Below, piece after piece: positions 12,087 to 24,053 of a DNA stretch of 64,000 nt; the first letter of the stretch is position 1, and every line of letters begins with the position of its first letter. The stretch comes from Annulohypoxylon bovei var. microspora (lineage: Eukaryota > Ascomycota > Sordariomycetes > Xylariales > Hypoxylaceae). Location: the NCBI GenBank assembly GCA_022836615.1, contig MU405263.1:1-64000 (forward strand), read 5' to 3'. A program made the translations under genes and the position numbers. A model generated the notes under the pieces. It made no database searches, was not told the origin of the DNA, and saw nothing but the letters and a program-made list of their open reading frames with translations.

Positions 12087-13804
12087 TCAACACACCATAA
12101 GCCCCTTATAATCCGACATCATCGAAGTCCAACTCTTCTTGCGACTCTTAATCCACAGCTCGGGGAGAACCTCAAACCCGCGCGAAATATTCGCGTACCC
12201 GCACCTCTCCCAGATCGACCTCAGCGCCGAGGCGAAGTACTGGCGGTCGTCCTCCTCCAGACTCTCTATCGCGGCCACGAAGATGGGCCACGATATGACG
12301 TGGGTCCCCTGCGCCGCCGGGTCAACGCGCTCGCACTGCAACAACGGGGGTTAGTAATTTTTATTTTTATTTTTAGGAAAGAGTTTGAAGAGTTTTGAGC
12401 ATGTCTCAAGAGAAATAACTTCCCAATCAGCTTAATCAAGTGGGAAGCTACCACTCCCGAGAGGTTAGAAAGGGGGAATAATTCTTCTTGTTACTTACAA
12501 GGAATCTAATGCGCCGAACGTGCGACTGCATGCACTGCTCAGGGCTGATCATGAAATCCGTCGACTCCATGCGCGTCGTGTAGATCTCGCCGGCGAGGCG
12601 GAAGGCCTCCTCGTACAGGGGGAAGCGCATCAGGTAAGCGTCGGCCTTGTAGAAGGGGGGAGGGTGGTGTTTCTCGCAGTTGTGTATGCCCTGGGTGTAG
12701 GCCTCAAAGGTGGCGACTGGGTGGCTGATCATATGCCGGGGGAGGACGGGACGGGGGCCGGGAGGGGAGAAAGGGCGGGTGAAGAAACCTAGCCTGTTAA
12801 CTGTGAGCACATCGGGCCTAATTTCGTTTCTTGCTATTACCTGTAGTGGTAGGTATTGGATAACTTAGTGAAGGCTAGACTAACACGGACGTCTGGAAAT
12901 ATAAGAATTTCTCCAACGTGCTCGCGGACTCCTTCGGAGGCCCACGGGCATCGATGAAGCAGTTGAGGAGTGCCACCAGCGACGTTACGTCCTCGTGGCC
13001 CGTTATGAGATCGGCCACGGCGAGCAGGAGGAGTGTCGCCCACGCAGCTTCGCTGAGATCAGCCACCGCCGAAGCCTTGGAGAGCCAGCGGATGAGATGA
13101 GCCCTTACGATCTCCGCGGGAGCACGAAGCCGCGGGTGTTTGGCCGACAGGTGGAAAGCGGATACGACGCACACGGCTCTTTGGACGATGGGGTGGCTAT
13201 GCGCCATGGGCAATACATGGTGCCGGTAGCCATTTGCCTCGTCGTCAAATATTACCATAAAATGGGATACATGTACGGCAACTTCAACCGATAATCAGCA
13301 CTTTGTCACAAAAATGGGGATTTGGAGAATTACAGTGCATGAAGTATAAGCGAGTCCTGGGATCTAAGTCTGATAATGTAGCTGGTACTGCAGTCGTTAA
13401 GGGGTGCGGGCGATTAGGTAATGAGCTGCTTGCTGCTGCTGATGTTTTTGACAAAGGTCCAGTCGTTGCCGATTCTCCGGAATATTCGATCCACTGACGG
13501 ATGTTTTTTTGGTGATTTAACCCCGTCTGCTCCGCCTCCGCGGAAGTCGACGGCGGCGACGGCAAGTTTGAGCAGGTGGTCTCTTTAGCGAACCGGTATC
13601 TTATTCCGTAGCCGGGACATGTCAGATTCTTCTTTGCACATTTGCGGCAAGAATCCCCCGTCTTATCACAGACGATACGTCTCTTAATACAGTTGTGACA
13701 TGCTAACTCAGACTCAAGTTAGAGTAACAAGGGTCGTCAAACCGGGCCAGGGGTAGAGAACAGAAATTCTTACCTTTCTTGCTATTATTATCCTGGTTTT
13801 GCAT
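12087..13804 (-). CDS. Zn2Cys6 transcription factor with fungal-specific regulatory domain
   Basis: Five exons (13804-13774, 13702-13334, 13281-12885, 12817-12499, 12335-12087) with introns of 71, 52, 67 and 163 bp give 454 aa. The binuclear zinc cluster is complete: Cys12, 15, 22, 29, 32 and 39 with spacing C-x2-C-x6-C-x6-C-x2-C-x6-C. The rest matches the fungal-specific regulatory domain (Fungal_trans_2 / DUF3468 type): VIFDDEANGYRHHVLPMA, a segment around FLYFQTSVPDVLTV, and a conserved tail ending near RGFEVLPELWIKSRK. The first exon codes only ten residues before the cluster. The donor of intron 3 (GTTAGT) was chosen because it gives the usual F-x(7)-DVL spacing. It is probably a nuclear DNA-binding regulator; targets are unknown, and nearby metabolic genes are candidates (inference). 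Confidence 0.87.
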
Positions 13805-15357
13805 CTTCCCTATCGCTCAATTCTCAACTATTCTGCTGTAAGTCAATTAGAGAGCGAATTTGACTCATAGCCTGAGACATTACAATTTGAGTATGCGGGC
13901 TTGGGTTTCATATTCCAGGGCTCGACCGCTCGGACGACCGCCTGTTATATAAATACGGGTCATATTTGCCCCCTTGATTAAGCAGTGATGCAACCTCCAC
14001 TATAAATACGTCAAGGTCATTCTACATTATGAGGCAAAGCATCCCTTGGAAGTTTATCGGCATTAAGAATCTCGCCATGAACTGAATGAATCCAAAGTTT
14101 AGCCATGTCCACTCGTAGCCATCACAATGACAGAGCTTGGTGATTACCTGTTCTTTAAGGGATTTCAAGGGGTTCCGGAATGACCCGCGAATAAGTTCCA
14201 GAGCGGTCTTATTAAGAACCCCCAACTCCCCCAGCTACGCCACACATGGGCATCGCACCAACAAGTTTCCATCGGGGCACCGTTCCAGTGACTCGATCGG
14301 TTCGGTTCGTGAAAGATACCTAATATCGCCAAAAACTTTGTGGACTCGTTGACATGTCGGCCGTACGAGAAGAGAACTAGAGGACGATACACTGGCACTC
14401 CTTGTGACTTAGAAGCAGCTTCGTCTCCTATCCGTATGAAAATCTTCTCAAGGTTGTTACCGACTGAATAAGGAAGTTTCGTGAGCTCAATGGCAATGTT
14501 TTATCACAGGTGGCTATTAGTTCGGCACAACCTATTCCGAAGATTGCTGCGCCGTAAAAGTATTTCATGAGTGTTCTCCTTGAACCAACAATCATATCCC
14601 TTGGGAGGTGGAGAAATCGGACTTGTCATATCAATCAATAACTTGAGATCAGTTTCTAAGAAACTACATTCTCTCTTTTTTTTTCTGGTGGTCTCACTAT
14701 TTTTATATAGAATTCGCCGGCCAATCCTTACCTTTGCCACTGCTTATGTTGTTAGTTTCCTAAACTAATAATTATCATGCATTTACCCTTTCTGTCACAG
14801 GAGAGCATCTTTTTTCTCACTTTAATCCCCTAATCGAGAAATCGTTAGGATGCTGGTTGGTACTAACTGAAAGGGTCACATCGTAAGCACGGTACTTACA
14901 TGCAAGGACCGAAGTTGAGGCTATAAAATCCTAGCTATTTTCTCACTTTCATTCCCGCTTTAGGAAATGATAGAGCAACGTTGAATGATGCTTTTCCGAG
15001 CGAACTACTAACTCCATGGTTCCGCAGGAAGAACATAAAAGCTCGACATGGCCGCCACACTGCTTCATGTCACAAATTCGTACGTAGTATTCGGGGTGGA
15101 GTGTCTATGATACCCGTCAAATCACCAGTAATCTATTAAAAGTCACGAGAACCATGTGAGGTCAAAACTTTACGATTAAGTGGTTCTACCTAGCGCTGCT
15201 TCCTCGCCCCTGTCAAAAACCACCAAACCACTAGGTGCAAGCATGACCTTCTTTTGCTATTCGCAGCCGCAGCTCAATAACCTCGGAGCAGAGTAGGTAG
15301 AGCCGCAGACCAGACAGGACCGCAAAGCGTAAGAAGCCGATCGTAGCTCCCTCCCCC
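13805..15357. other. intergenic
   Basis: About 1.55 kb upstream of the transcription factor and downstream of PCF11. The minus-strand frames at 14022-14225 and 14165-14398 overlap in different frames and lack recognisable domains. I see no supportable gene. Confidence 0.45.
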
Positions 15358-15525
15358 TTACAAAGAGTTCTTCAGGGGACTCGGCGTCATCGGCTTGTAC
15401 CCCTTCTCGCTCGACTTGTTCATCATATGCGCACGCGAGCGGGTCGGGGTGGCGCGCTTAACCTTCGTGCGTCGCTTTACGGGAGGACGCTTCTTGTGGG
15501 ATAGAACCGGAGTGGGGGGTACACC

Positions 15526-17915
15526 CTACGTACCCTCCACCTTAACTTTGCTTCGTGACGTTGAAGTCAGTTCATCCTGCTTGTGCCGTATTAGTAATAG
15601 CCCCTTCATATATTTCGAGATGTGGTATGTAAAAAACTCACCTCAGCCTTTCGCTTTCCTGTCACCGGCTCAGGCGTGCCTCTAGCATACGACGGCGTGC
15701 TTCCGCCGTTGTTTCCTCCATCCTTGTACGCCTCTTGGTAACAGCTGGCGTGGTAAATCTTCTCGCCGACCTTCATAGTATCCGGCCAAACGAACTCCTG
15801 GGCGTCGTCTAACCATCTCGTCTCGAATTTCTCCTGGCAAATGCTGCAGACGCTGTTCGCCAAACTAGGGTCATCGGGAACTGGTATATACTGTAGTTGC
15901 GGAGCCTTGGGCGCAGAGCCGCCTGTTGCCGCGTTAGAATCCGTAGACGGGGCTACGTAATCCTCGTCAATGGTCTCCCGGGTTTTGATCCAGTCCTAGT
16001 TATGTTAGCACACCTGTTTGTGGGACATGATCCGTAAGAGGGAGCTCACCACTTCATCGACCAGCCAGCTTCGATGCTGTCCTCGCTTCTCAGCTTCGGC
16101 AATGCGTTGGTTCACTTTGAAATGCCAGTCCATATGGGCAGTCTTCTTCTTCTTGCCCTCGTCATCTTTTGGGAATCGTCGACCACACTGCGTGCATTGA
16201 GGTCCTAGCGTTCCGAAAAGGAAAGGTAGTAAGTTGGGGCGGAATCTATAAGCTTGTTAGTGTGAATATATCATAAGCTCATATTAAAACGTACTGTTTG
16301 AGAGATGAAGGTCTCAAGATGATCTCACTCGCAAGAGACTCGAGTGTTACGGGACGAGCCGAGTGATTGAGAGCGCCCATTCTCGGGATGTTGATCGGGA
16401 CGGGGTACGGCATCGGGGGCGGAGGATGAGGGACAGCGGTCGAATTACTAACCGGCGGTGCAGCCGGGAGCAAGCCAGCTTGTCTCAACATGTTCATAAG
16501 TGCCATCGGGTCAGAGGGGACAGGCGGAGGCGGCGGGTGTGCAACAACTGGCTTCTGAGGCTCAATTCGTTGAGGAGGCGGAGTTGGTACGGGAACAGCC
16601 GGGGGAGGGGGGTAAGGTGTAGACGCCTGTGGCGTAGTAGATTTGCGAGCCATGAGAGTAGCTAAAGCACCTGGACCAAACAAAGAGTCTATAGAAATCT
16701 TTGGCGCCACTGCTGGCGAAGGGGCTACTGCTACGGGTTGCGATACGGGGGTAGGTGTAGATGTTTGGGCAGGAAGTGCTCTTATAGTCACGGCAAGATC
16801 AGCAATTTGATTCTTAACAAGCACTAACTGATCCTGTGGCAGGTTTTGGGTCTGAAGTATTGTTTGCAAATCCACCAACGCCTTCAGCCTTGTCTGTATA
16901 CTAGGATCATGTGGAGCTTGCGCGATCTGAGCCTTGGAGGCCGAGATCAGTCTCTGGATGTCATCATTTAAAGCATCTATGCTGATTACAGCCTTAGGTA
17001 CGCCATAGCCTCCTAATTGCGGTGATTGAAAGGCCATTGTCGTTGGCATAGGTTGTGGCGTAGATCGTGAGGGGGGTGGTTGGCTCTGAATAGCATATTA
17101 GTAGAAATCCCCTATTTCATGTAGAATGTGATACTTACTAGGTGTGACGGATAACCAGCCGATGACTGGGCTGGGTGAGGATATGGTGAACCGTTAGTAC
17201 CAGGTATCGGTGTATGAGTAGAGTAGCCGTTGGCTTGGGGAGGTAGATGAACGCCCGGCGGAGTAGGGGTATCGCGATAGGGCATCCCCTGATTCATTGG
17301 TCTTCCACGACCGAACAATTGTTGCTGGCCCCGTGCGTGCTCTCGCTGCGTTTGCAGCGCTGTTGTTCTTGCCTTGAGAAGGGCATTCTCGATAGGACGT
17401 GTAACATCAGGGGGGAATACGGGTCTAGTGTCGAGGGAGCCCGGAACAGGTTCCTTCCAAGTTCTAAGCATCTCGTCCATCTTTCGTCGGGTAGCCATGT
17501 CGACTGATGCATAGGCGTCCATAAAGGTCTGGTAGAGCTTCCTGCCGAAGTAGAGCGTATATGGTGTCCCTACATTCTTCACTATAGAATCAAGGAGATA
17601 CAATGACGGTAGCTTCTTAGGAGGAACAACCTGAAGTAGTATATTAGTACGGTATTCACAGGCTCACCATCTCGACTAGCAATAGCGTGATAAGACAGCG
17701 ACAATTGGTGCCGGCTATCACATAACTAATAAAGAAATTGAACCTACCCGTTTGATGTGTTCTTGAAGAGCTCCGGAAATGGCGTGTGCATGTTCGGTAT
17801 TCTCTCTCGCAATCATTGTCAATGTGTTAATTTCATTTCTCGCAAAACCTTGGAGATCTTCAACAGCCTCCCGGAAAGCCTGGGCTACCGCCTCGGACTC
17901 AGATTCGTTGGACAT
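15526..17915 (-). CDS. PCF11: mRNA cleavage and polyadenylation factor Pcf11
   Basis: Six exons (17915-17748, 17630-17139, 17085-16295, 16245-16050, 15995-15642, 15576-15526) give 683 aa. The N-terminus is the CTD-interacting domain that binds the phosphorylated tail of RNA polymerase II (LPSLYLLDSIVKNVG near residues 63-77). A Pro/Gln-rich middle follows. Then come two zinc-binding modules: QCTQCGRRF with HMDWHFKVN, and SVCSICQEKF with a later HASC. This is the layout of Pcf11, a subunit of cleavage factor IA in the nucleus that couples 3' end processing to termination. The preferred last exon uses a strong TACTAATAC branch site and ends KVKVEGT then TAG. A further 55 codons stay open in the same frame after that stop, to 15358 (see findings). 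The start at 17915 lies directly before a typical CID. Confidence 0.92.
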
Positions 17916-19252
17916 GGTTGCTTAATGAATGTGAACACGATGTGATCAAGTGTGAAGGGATGAAGGGAAACTATTAAAAACCTTGCAGTGTGGAGGAAAA
18001 ATAGTCAGAAGATGGTGTTGCCGTTTTTTTTCTGTCGGCTTGTACTAGAGAGAACAATGGCCCGGTTCTGAAATAGACGTGTAGAATGTCACAAAGCCAG
18101 ACGGGCAGATGCCCCTCATACAATAGTCTCTCACCCAAGAAAAAATGGCACGAGAATTGTAAATTGTTGACTCTTTCTTTGCCCCGCCAACTTTTCCAAA
18201 TCAGCCAGACGACTGACTGTTTGGTGGAGAGAACTGAAGAGTTAAAAGACCGTTCAACGCATTGTTTTCATCAGGTCCCTGCTACGCGGATGGGCCAGAG
18301 GCCTAATCTGCGTGTTATCTCTTATTACTGCCAGGCACTACCAAATGTTGCGAAAATCAGGAATCGGGAAGCGTTTCGAATGCGATCGTAGACGGACGCG
18401 TCGTAGGGCAGCTGAAGTCGTTGTGTCCAAGGAAAGCGATCCGATTCCAAATCAAAGATGAATGCTAGTGGAAAACCAAGAATGTCGAGAGTAGAAAATT
18501 GTCGCAAAGAATGATGATCCAGTAGTCGGTTGAATAGCTGGATAATCGGTTGAGCTTACAGAATACCTAGTAGGATCCTCGTTCCGATCTTGTGGTTGAT
18601 TGAGATGGGGATTTTAAAAGATTGGGAGGGAAGGTTGCGTGGTAGGTTAAAGCTTCAAAAGATTGACGGAATGTAGAAATCGGATAATGGGCAAAAGTTA
18701 CACGGCAGTATGTACCTAGTAGTAATGAGGCTAATGAAGTCACGTGCCCATTTCAAGCTAAAGTTCAGCATTTCTGTGTGCTAGGGTAAAAATTGTCTCA
18801 GTTTAAGCCTGCTAACCTTATTGAGTACTAAAACTTTAACATTGCTAGAAATGATTCATCAAAATTCAATTAATCCAAACTTTACTCGATAGTTACTAGT
18901 ACCTAATCGGTAATTAGCCAAAGCTATTTTTAATCCCGTTCCTGGTATGCAACTACCCGAAAGATGTATTTAATGCGCTAAAAAAAAACCATATGCGAAC
19001 CTCAAAAGTTAACGCTTCAATTATTTCACTTGGGGAATGACTTCAAGAACTTATTTAATCATTATGTCGCTTTCCTAATTATGATTTACACTAAAGAACG
19101 CTGTAGTAAAAGTCAAAGCAACTGCCCCGTAAACCTAATCAGGGTATATCCGAAGTCACCAAACCAGAACGCCTGTCCTCCCCGAACGCCATGCCGTAAT
19201 GCTCGTAATGCTTACATACAATACGTGGGCTGATCATCCTGTGCTAGTATAC
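17916..19252. other. intergenic
   Basis: About 1.3 kb holding the PCF11 promoter and the 3' side of the next minus-strand gene. Frames at 18086-18391 and 19030-19233 show no coding character that I recognise. Confidence 0.5.
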
Positions 19253-20140
19253 CTATATCCTATTTTCGGTGAAGCGATCAAGATGGCTGGCCTCGCTGTA
19301 CCGGCTCGCTCGAGATCCGGCGTTGTAGGCAGGGTGTAGCGCGGTGGGTGGGCGCTTGACATCGGGAATTATGGGGCTGCTGCGGTCATCGACGATGGGG
19401 AGATCGTCGTTATGTCCGTACTCGACGTCGTGGGCGATTGGGTGGCTGATCTTAGGCTTGGATTCGCCCTTTCCGAAGAACCACTTGCTCTTGGTCTTCT
19501 CCTTGCGGATCGAGTTACTTCGGTAGCTGTCGTACTCCTCGGTGAAGTTGACGTCCCTGGTAGTCGCGCCGTTGTTGCGGATCTCGCGAGCATGGACACC
19601 GCTTGCTCGGTTGCTGAAGACGAGCGAGGCAATGACGTTAGTAGCGCCGAATGCGATAGCGATGATGCCGGCTCCCATAATAGCTTGCCAGACTTGGAAA
19701 GGTACGTCCTTGTTGTTGTAAGTGCTGTTGCTGAGTGCGCCTAGAAGGTGGCTGCCCATGAGGATCATGGCGATGCCGAACCAGGTGAAGCCGCGGTCTT
19801 CGCCGAGGACTGGCCAGTTCTGTCCGATAATTCTCTTGCCGAAGTTAACCGGAAGCTCTGTCCAGAACAGAAGGCCAGCGACAGCGATGACGAAGGCCAG
19901 GGAGATGTCGTTAAAGAACTGGAATCCGTTGGGCATCTTGGCGTAGTACATCATGACCCCCGAGACGAATATGACGGCCAGAAGAACGGCGATGTTGCAA
20001 GCGCGAATGACCTGAAGGATGACAAAGGCGGAGCCTTGGAAACCGGAACGAGACGTGCCTAACATTTTGAAGGTCTTGGAAATACCTAACGACGTGTCTC
20101 TGGGAGTGTAAGCGTTAGCATTTCGAAGTTTTGGCAGCAT
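19253..20140 (-). CDS. conserved fungal 4-TM membrane protein (DUF7598-like)
   Basis: Single exon, 295 aa. Four hydrophobic helices are visible at about residues 41-62, 75-97, 119-139 and 151-174. Between helices 2 and 3 lies a polar loop with GKRIIGQNWPVLGEDRGF. A hydrophilic, charged tail of roughly 120 residues follows, rich in Ser, Asp, Arg and Tyr, and is probably cytosolic and phosphorylated. The pattern fits an uncharacterised fungal membrane family that I associate with DUF7598; that name is from memory and less sure than the gene call. No enzyme motif is visible. The ATG at 20140 begins a Lys/Arg-containing leader rather than a cleavable signal peptide. Confidence 0.8.
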   Translation of the reverse strand: MLPKLRNANAYTPRDTSLGISKTFKMLGTSRSGFQGSAFVILQVIRACNIAVLLAVIFVSGVMMYYAKMPNGFQFFNDISLAFVIAVAGLLFWTELPVNFGKRIIGQNWPVLGEDRGFTWFGIAMILMGSHLLGALSNSTYNNKDVPFQVWQAIMGAGIIAIAFGATNVIASLVFSNRASGVHAREIRNNGATTRDVNFTEEYDSYRSNSIRKEKTKSKWFFGKGESKPKISHPIAHDVEYGHNDDLPIVDDRSSPIIPDVKRPPTALHPAYNAGSRASRYSEASHLDRFTENRI

Positions 20141-22010
20141 AGCTGGACTTATTGAAAATGGGAGACCAACTGTTGAAACTGCCTGCAGTTATCGTGAATC
20201 TAATTTTCTTGTTTTTAATACGTTGACCTGACTAGCAGACCTGTGGAATTCGGTCGATCGAACGAAGGTGGAGGAAAATGGCGTGGCCGAGAAGAGAAGT
20301 TGAACGAAAAAGAAATTTTGGAAGGGAGAGTAGGGTAACGATTTGTGTGGTGAAGTTTTATAAAATTACAAAACAATGGAAGAAGATGAAGAAATTGTTA
20401 TTATGTACGTCCGTCTAGGACAATAAACCCCTTGTTGCATAGAGCCGATGAACAATGATAAAGTTGGCGGACTGGCGGCTCAAGATCTTTTAATAAGTTT
20501 TGGGAAAAAAGAAGCCCTGCTCAAAGAAGGATTGTGAAGAAGACATGACAATAGATCTAGGAACAATTAGAAATTTGAGATACCTAGCAGTTCATCTGGG
20601 CGGCTCTAAACGTTTCGTATTGGGCAGATGTTTTCGACCAATGATTCTACTTAGGCGCGAGTGGTCTCAAGCTCGATTGAAGCCTGAGTTGCCCCTCGTC
20701 AGGGACCCTGCTACCATACATGTTGAAGTTATTGGTAGACGCGTGCGGGTGAGCTAGGTAAGAGCCGGCTAAGTTCGATTCTTTTTACAGCTTTCAAGGG
20801 TTCATCTACAGGTGGAGAGAGACAAGGACCGATCTAGAGATTATTGCGTGCATGCTCCATGATGCATATTCGTGATGCATATGGTGAATCCCTACCCTTT
20901 GACCGTTTAGATCTGCAACACCTTGGAGGGCCGACACGAATCACGACTCTCAACGGACCACGTACTATTGTGCTAGGAAACCCGCAGCTAGGGAGCATGA
21001 GATACGGCTGCAGGGACACATCATCTCATCCAATGATTTAGGGGTGGCCTGTATCCTGTTGAGCGAATGTATCGTGAGAATTGGTTTGCCACGAATGTTC
21101 CATTGGTTGTCGATTAACTAAATCTGTTTCAGGTCGTCCTCGCGCCTATTGGCTAAACTCCACCAAGATCCTTTTAAATGGTAACTAGATGCTGTGAGAA
21201 AGACACCTGCTTTATTGAGGAATACAAAGACGAATTTGATTCATACTGTTGAAATTGAGAAGAGCCAAATATTTTCAATGCTTTGTAGGATTTATAGCCA
21301 TTATGAAGGTTATTGTTCTATGTCAACAGGCACGCCTTTCAAAACTCCATGGATTTTGTGCGTAGAAGCATACCTGCCATTGCAGTAAATGTAGGCACAC
21401 AATTTATCATTCAGAAATAATGGTCGATTTAGAAATAGATACAGAGTACATATGTTTCATATAATGTTATATCTGACTGATCTGATTGAATTGGTAACTG
21501 TGTTGAGACATCCGTTGGTGGCATCGTGGATAAGTAATTCTGATGAGTCGAGATTCAATTCTTTAATTCTTTAACAGGCGAAGAATGATCCAGAATAGTG
21601 ATCAAGAAGGAATATGATTGGCTCAGGAGTCACACGATCCTAAAAATGGACACCCCTTCTTTAGCGCAATCTTTAGACACTGGCCTGAATCTTACCTGCC
21701 CTAGGCAATTTTAAGGAAGGCTCCGCCGCAAATAGTGGGAAGCGACAGCGGCTCTCAGCAGGAATCCACCGCCTACTGTAGGTAAACTCCGACACCGACA
21801 CCGTGGCTTATTTTCTTACTTATTTTAAGCATCTGGCGGCTAGACACATGAACCTAGCCTCAAATTCCTCTGCGATCTTCCGTCCTCAAAAAAACATACT
21901 CCCTCTGCAGCCAAGACACCGAGACAAAACATCCGACCCGCGTTTTATTAAGCGCTGCTCGTGGTACCCTTACCTTGTCTAACTTCACCTTTCCCACACA
22001 CTCGAAGAAG
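20141..22010. other. intergenic
   Basis: About 1.9 kb between divergent genes. A frame at 20844-21041 faintly resembles the front of a cytochrome P450 but is too short to call. Near 21840-22010 a CT/CA-rich leader precedes the SERF-like gene and is probably its core promoter and 5' UTR. Confidence 0.45.
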
Positions 22011-22493
22011 ATGGCCCGCGGCAACCAGCGTGAAAAGGCGCGCGAGAAGAACCTCAAGGCTCAGGCTTCGCAGGTGAGTCTTTTCGCCAACTTACGTCCC
22101 GACCGCCCACCTCCGACCCCGAACGCTCGCTACTGATCGGTCGATAAAACCTTGCGATACTATATTGCCATGTGTGGAAAGAGGAATATATGTATCTAGG
22201 TCTAATCGGCCGACATGTGCGATGCTTATGGATGACGCGTCGTACAAAAAGCGGTGGAAAGTCTCTGCGAAATGGACTATAGTATACTAACTTGCCCTCA
22301 CGTAGAAAGCGAAGAATGGCAAGAGCGGCAACGAGATGCAGCGTGACAAGGAGGCTGTCGCCGAGATGATGCGCAAGAAGCAAGCCGCCGGTAAGGATGA
22401 TCTTGCGTCGAATATGTTCCAAATGGTTTGATTGCTGACTGATTTTGTGTCTTAGCCGACGCGAAGAAAGAATCTGCCGGCGCCTCGAAGTAG
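22011..22493 (+). CDS. small EDRK-rich factor (SERF / 4F5) family protein
   Basis: Three exons (22011-22073, 22306-22390, 22456-22493) with introns of 232 and 65 bp encode 61 aa. The N-terminus MARGNQREKAREKN is the signature of the 4F5/SERF family. The remainder is a highly charged Lys/Glu/Ala-rich helix ending KESAGASK. SERF proteins are tiny, disordered, RNA-binding and nucleolar; in animals they modify amyloid aggregation. The reading frame was too short for automatic detection and rests on the family start motif, clean GTGAGT and GTAAGG donors and frame continuity. The large first intron directly after a short first exon is common in highly expressed fungal genes. Confidence 0.9.
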
Positions 22494-23018
22494 TCATTAG
22501 GACGTAAGCATGGTGATAGGCGTACATACGTAGACGGAGTGACAGGAATACTTTTTCATGATATCACGACGTAGGAAGAATTCCTCTACAATAGGACGGT
22601 GCTCTAGGCGTGCAATGGCGTCTGAATTTTCTCAATTTCGATCCTCGACGAATACAAATATCTTCGATCTAAAGCATACAAGTTTTGACTTTGGCGTGAC
22701 TACTCGTAGATTGGATCATCATACTACCAATTTAGAGGTTTCAGCGAAATATAGATGTACAGACACAACAAAAATACACATCACAATGTCTCGTTGAACG
22801 GGGGAAATGGTATTTTACTTCATTGATGACCTATTAAGTGCACCCATAATATATAATAATATACGATCCAGTCATATGTTTAAAAACCTCCTATGCCAGG
22901 TAATAAAAAAGAAGTCTAATCATTCAGGCAAACCCCCTAAAACGGAACATCTCGAAGCGCAGCAACCGCTGCTATGGTATCACACTCATGATCCTCAACC
23001 GGACGCCCCTCGTATTAC
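22494..23018. other. intergenic
   Basis: Gap of about 520 bp between the stops of two convergent genes. It probably contains both 3' UTRs. Frames at 22558-22797 and 22807-23022 are AT-rich and show no recognisable product. Confidence 0.5.
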
Positions 23019-24053
23019 TTAAATCTCCATCATGCTAGCAGGGAGAGCTCCTATCTTGGTATTAGTATATGTTTAAGAGGTTGCGATAGAACGTGTACTA
23101 ACCTGCAATACCACCGAAGGAACCGAGGCCCTGGGCCGCCACGGCGGGGAAGCTGCCAGAACTGCAGGTGACGGCACAGACACAAGCACCACCCTCGACC
23201 GTGCCGCTTCCTTGGTTGACGCTAGCTGCGGCATCAGAGGTAGCAGCAGGAGCAGCGGCAACTGCAGAGGAGGCAGTACTGGTCGAGTTACCAGTGATGG
23301 CACTACCAGCTCCAACGCCATTCTGTTGAATAGCCATGGCCTGGAACATAGCCTGGGTCTTCGCAGCGGTAGGGTTGATGGAGAAGGTCATACCCTTGCC
23401 GCAGTGACCAGACTGCCTGCAGTAGAACCCTATTGTCGATTAGTCGGAATCCGAGGAACAACTTCCATATTATTTTACTTACATAGAGGGTCGGTGGTCA
23501 TGACTTGCATGGCAACCTTGGGAGGAGGGTTGACGGTGTTGTTGGCGTTCGGCTGGAAGCCCGAGTCCATACCACCCGCCATGATCTTGCAAGGCTCGGC
23601 GAACGTAGACTGAGTCGCGGTGTGGTTTGCGCTCTGGAATTCGAAGATGACCATGTCACCAACGGCAGCCGTTACTTGATCGGGAGTGTAGACTAAACCA
23701 GCGGCACCACCAACAGTGACGGTGTGGGTTGCGGCAGCAGCTACAGCGGCAGAAGTTGCGGCGGCAGCGCCAGCCGTGACCGTCTGAGTTACTGTGACCT
23801 GGTCGTGCAGCGTCGTCGTGGCGGCGTTGTTTCCAGGGTTAGCCCAGATGACGATAACCTGAGTCGTGCTTCCGAGCTGAAGACCTTGCAGAATGTTGAT
23901 GGTCTCACCAGAGCTAGCGCCAGAGATGGCTCCTAGTTCTGCCGCCGCCGCCGCCTGGTGACCATTTCTCTTATGTTGAGGGTAGACGTTGTGAACGGCT
24001 TTGGCGATGGCCAGCGGCGCAATGGCGACCGAAAGAGCTGCGGAGTACTTCAT
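23019..24053 (-). CDS. secreted cupredoxin-domain protein, Ser/Ala-rich
   Basis: Three exons (24053-23483, 23429-23103, 23050-23019) with introns of 53 and 52 bp give 309 aa. A signal peptide covers about residues 1-18. A cupredoxin fold follows from about 105 to 215 with likely copper ligands His144 (SANHTATQ), Cys194, His199 and Met204 (FYCRQSGHCGKGM). The C-terminal region is low-complexity Ala/Ser/Thr and Gly-rich. The short last exon is inferred from a GTTAGT donor and TACTAATAC branch site; it changes the end from GGIAG-stop to GGIAGALPASMMEI, which suits the family better. Related extracellular serine-rich proteins are common in ascomycetes, are secreted or wall-bound, and mostly lack a known role. 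No GPI signal is evident. Confidence 0.87.

Noticed and set aside
14022..14398. Two overlapping minus-strand frames that might form a gene
   Set aside because: They are in different frames, without a donor or acceptor that joins them sensibly, and show no recognisable domain.
20844..21041. 65-codon frame with a faint likeness to a cytochrome P450 N-terminal strand region
   Set aside because: It is too short, with no membrane anchor, no neighbouring exons and no heme-binding motif in reach. The likeness is within chance.
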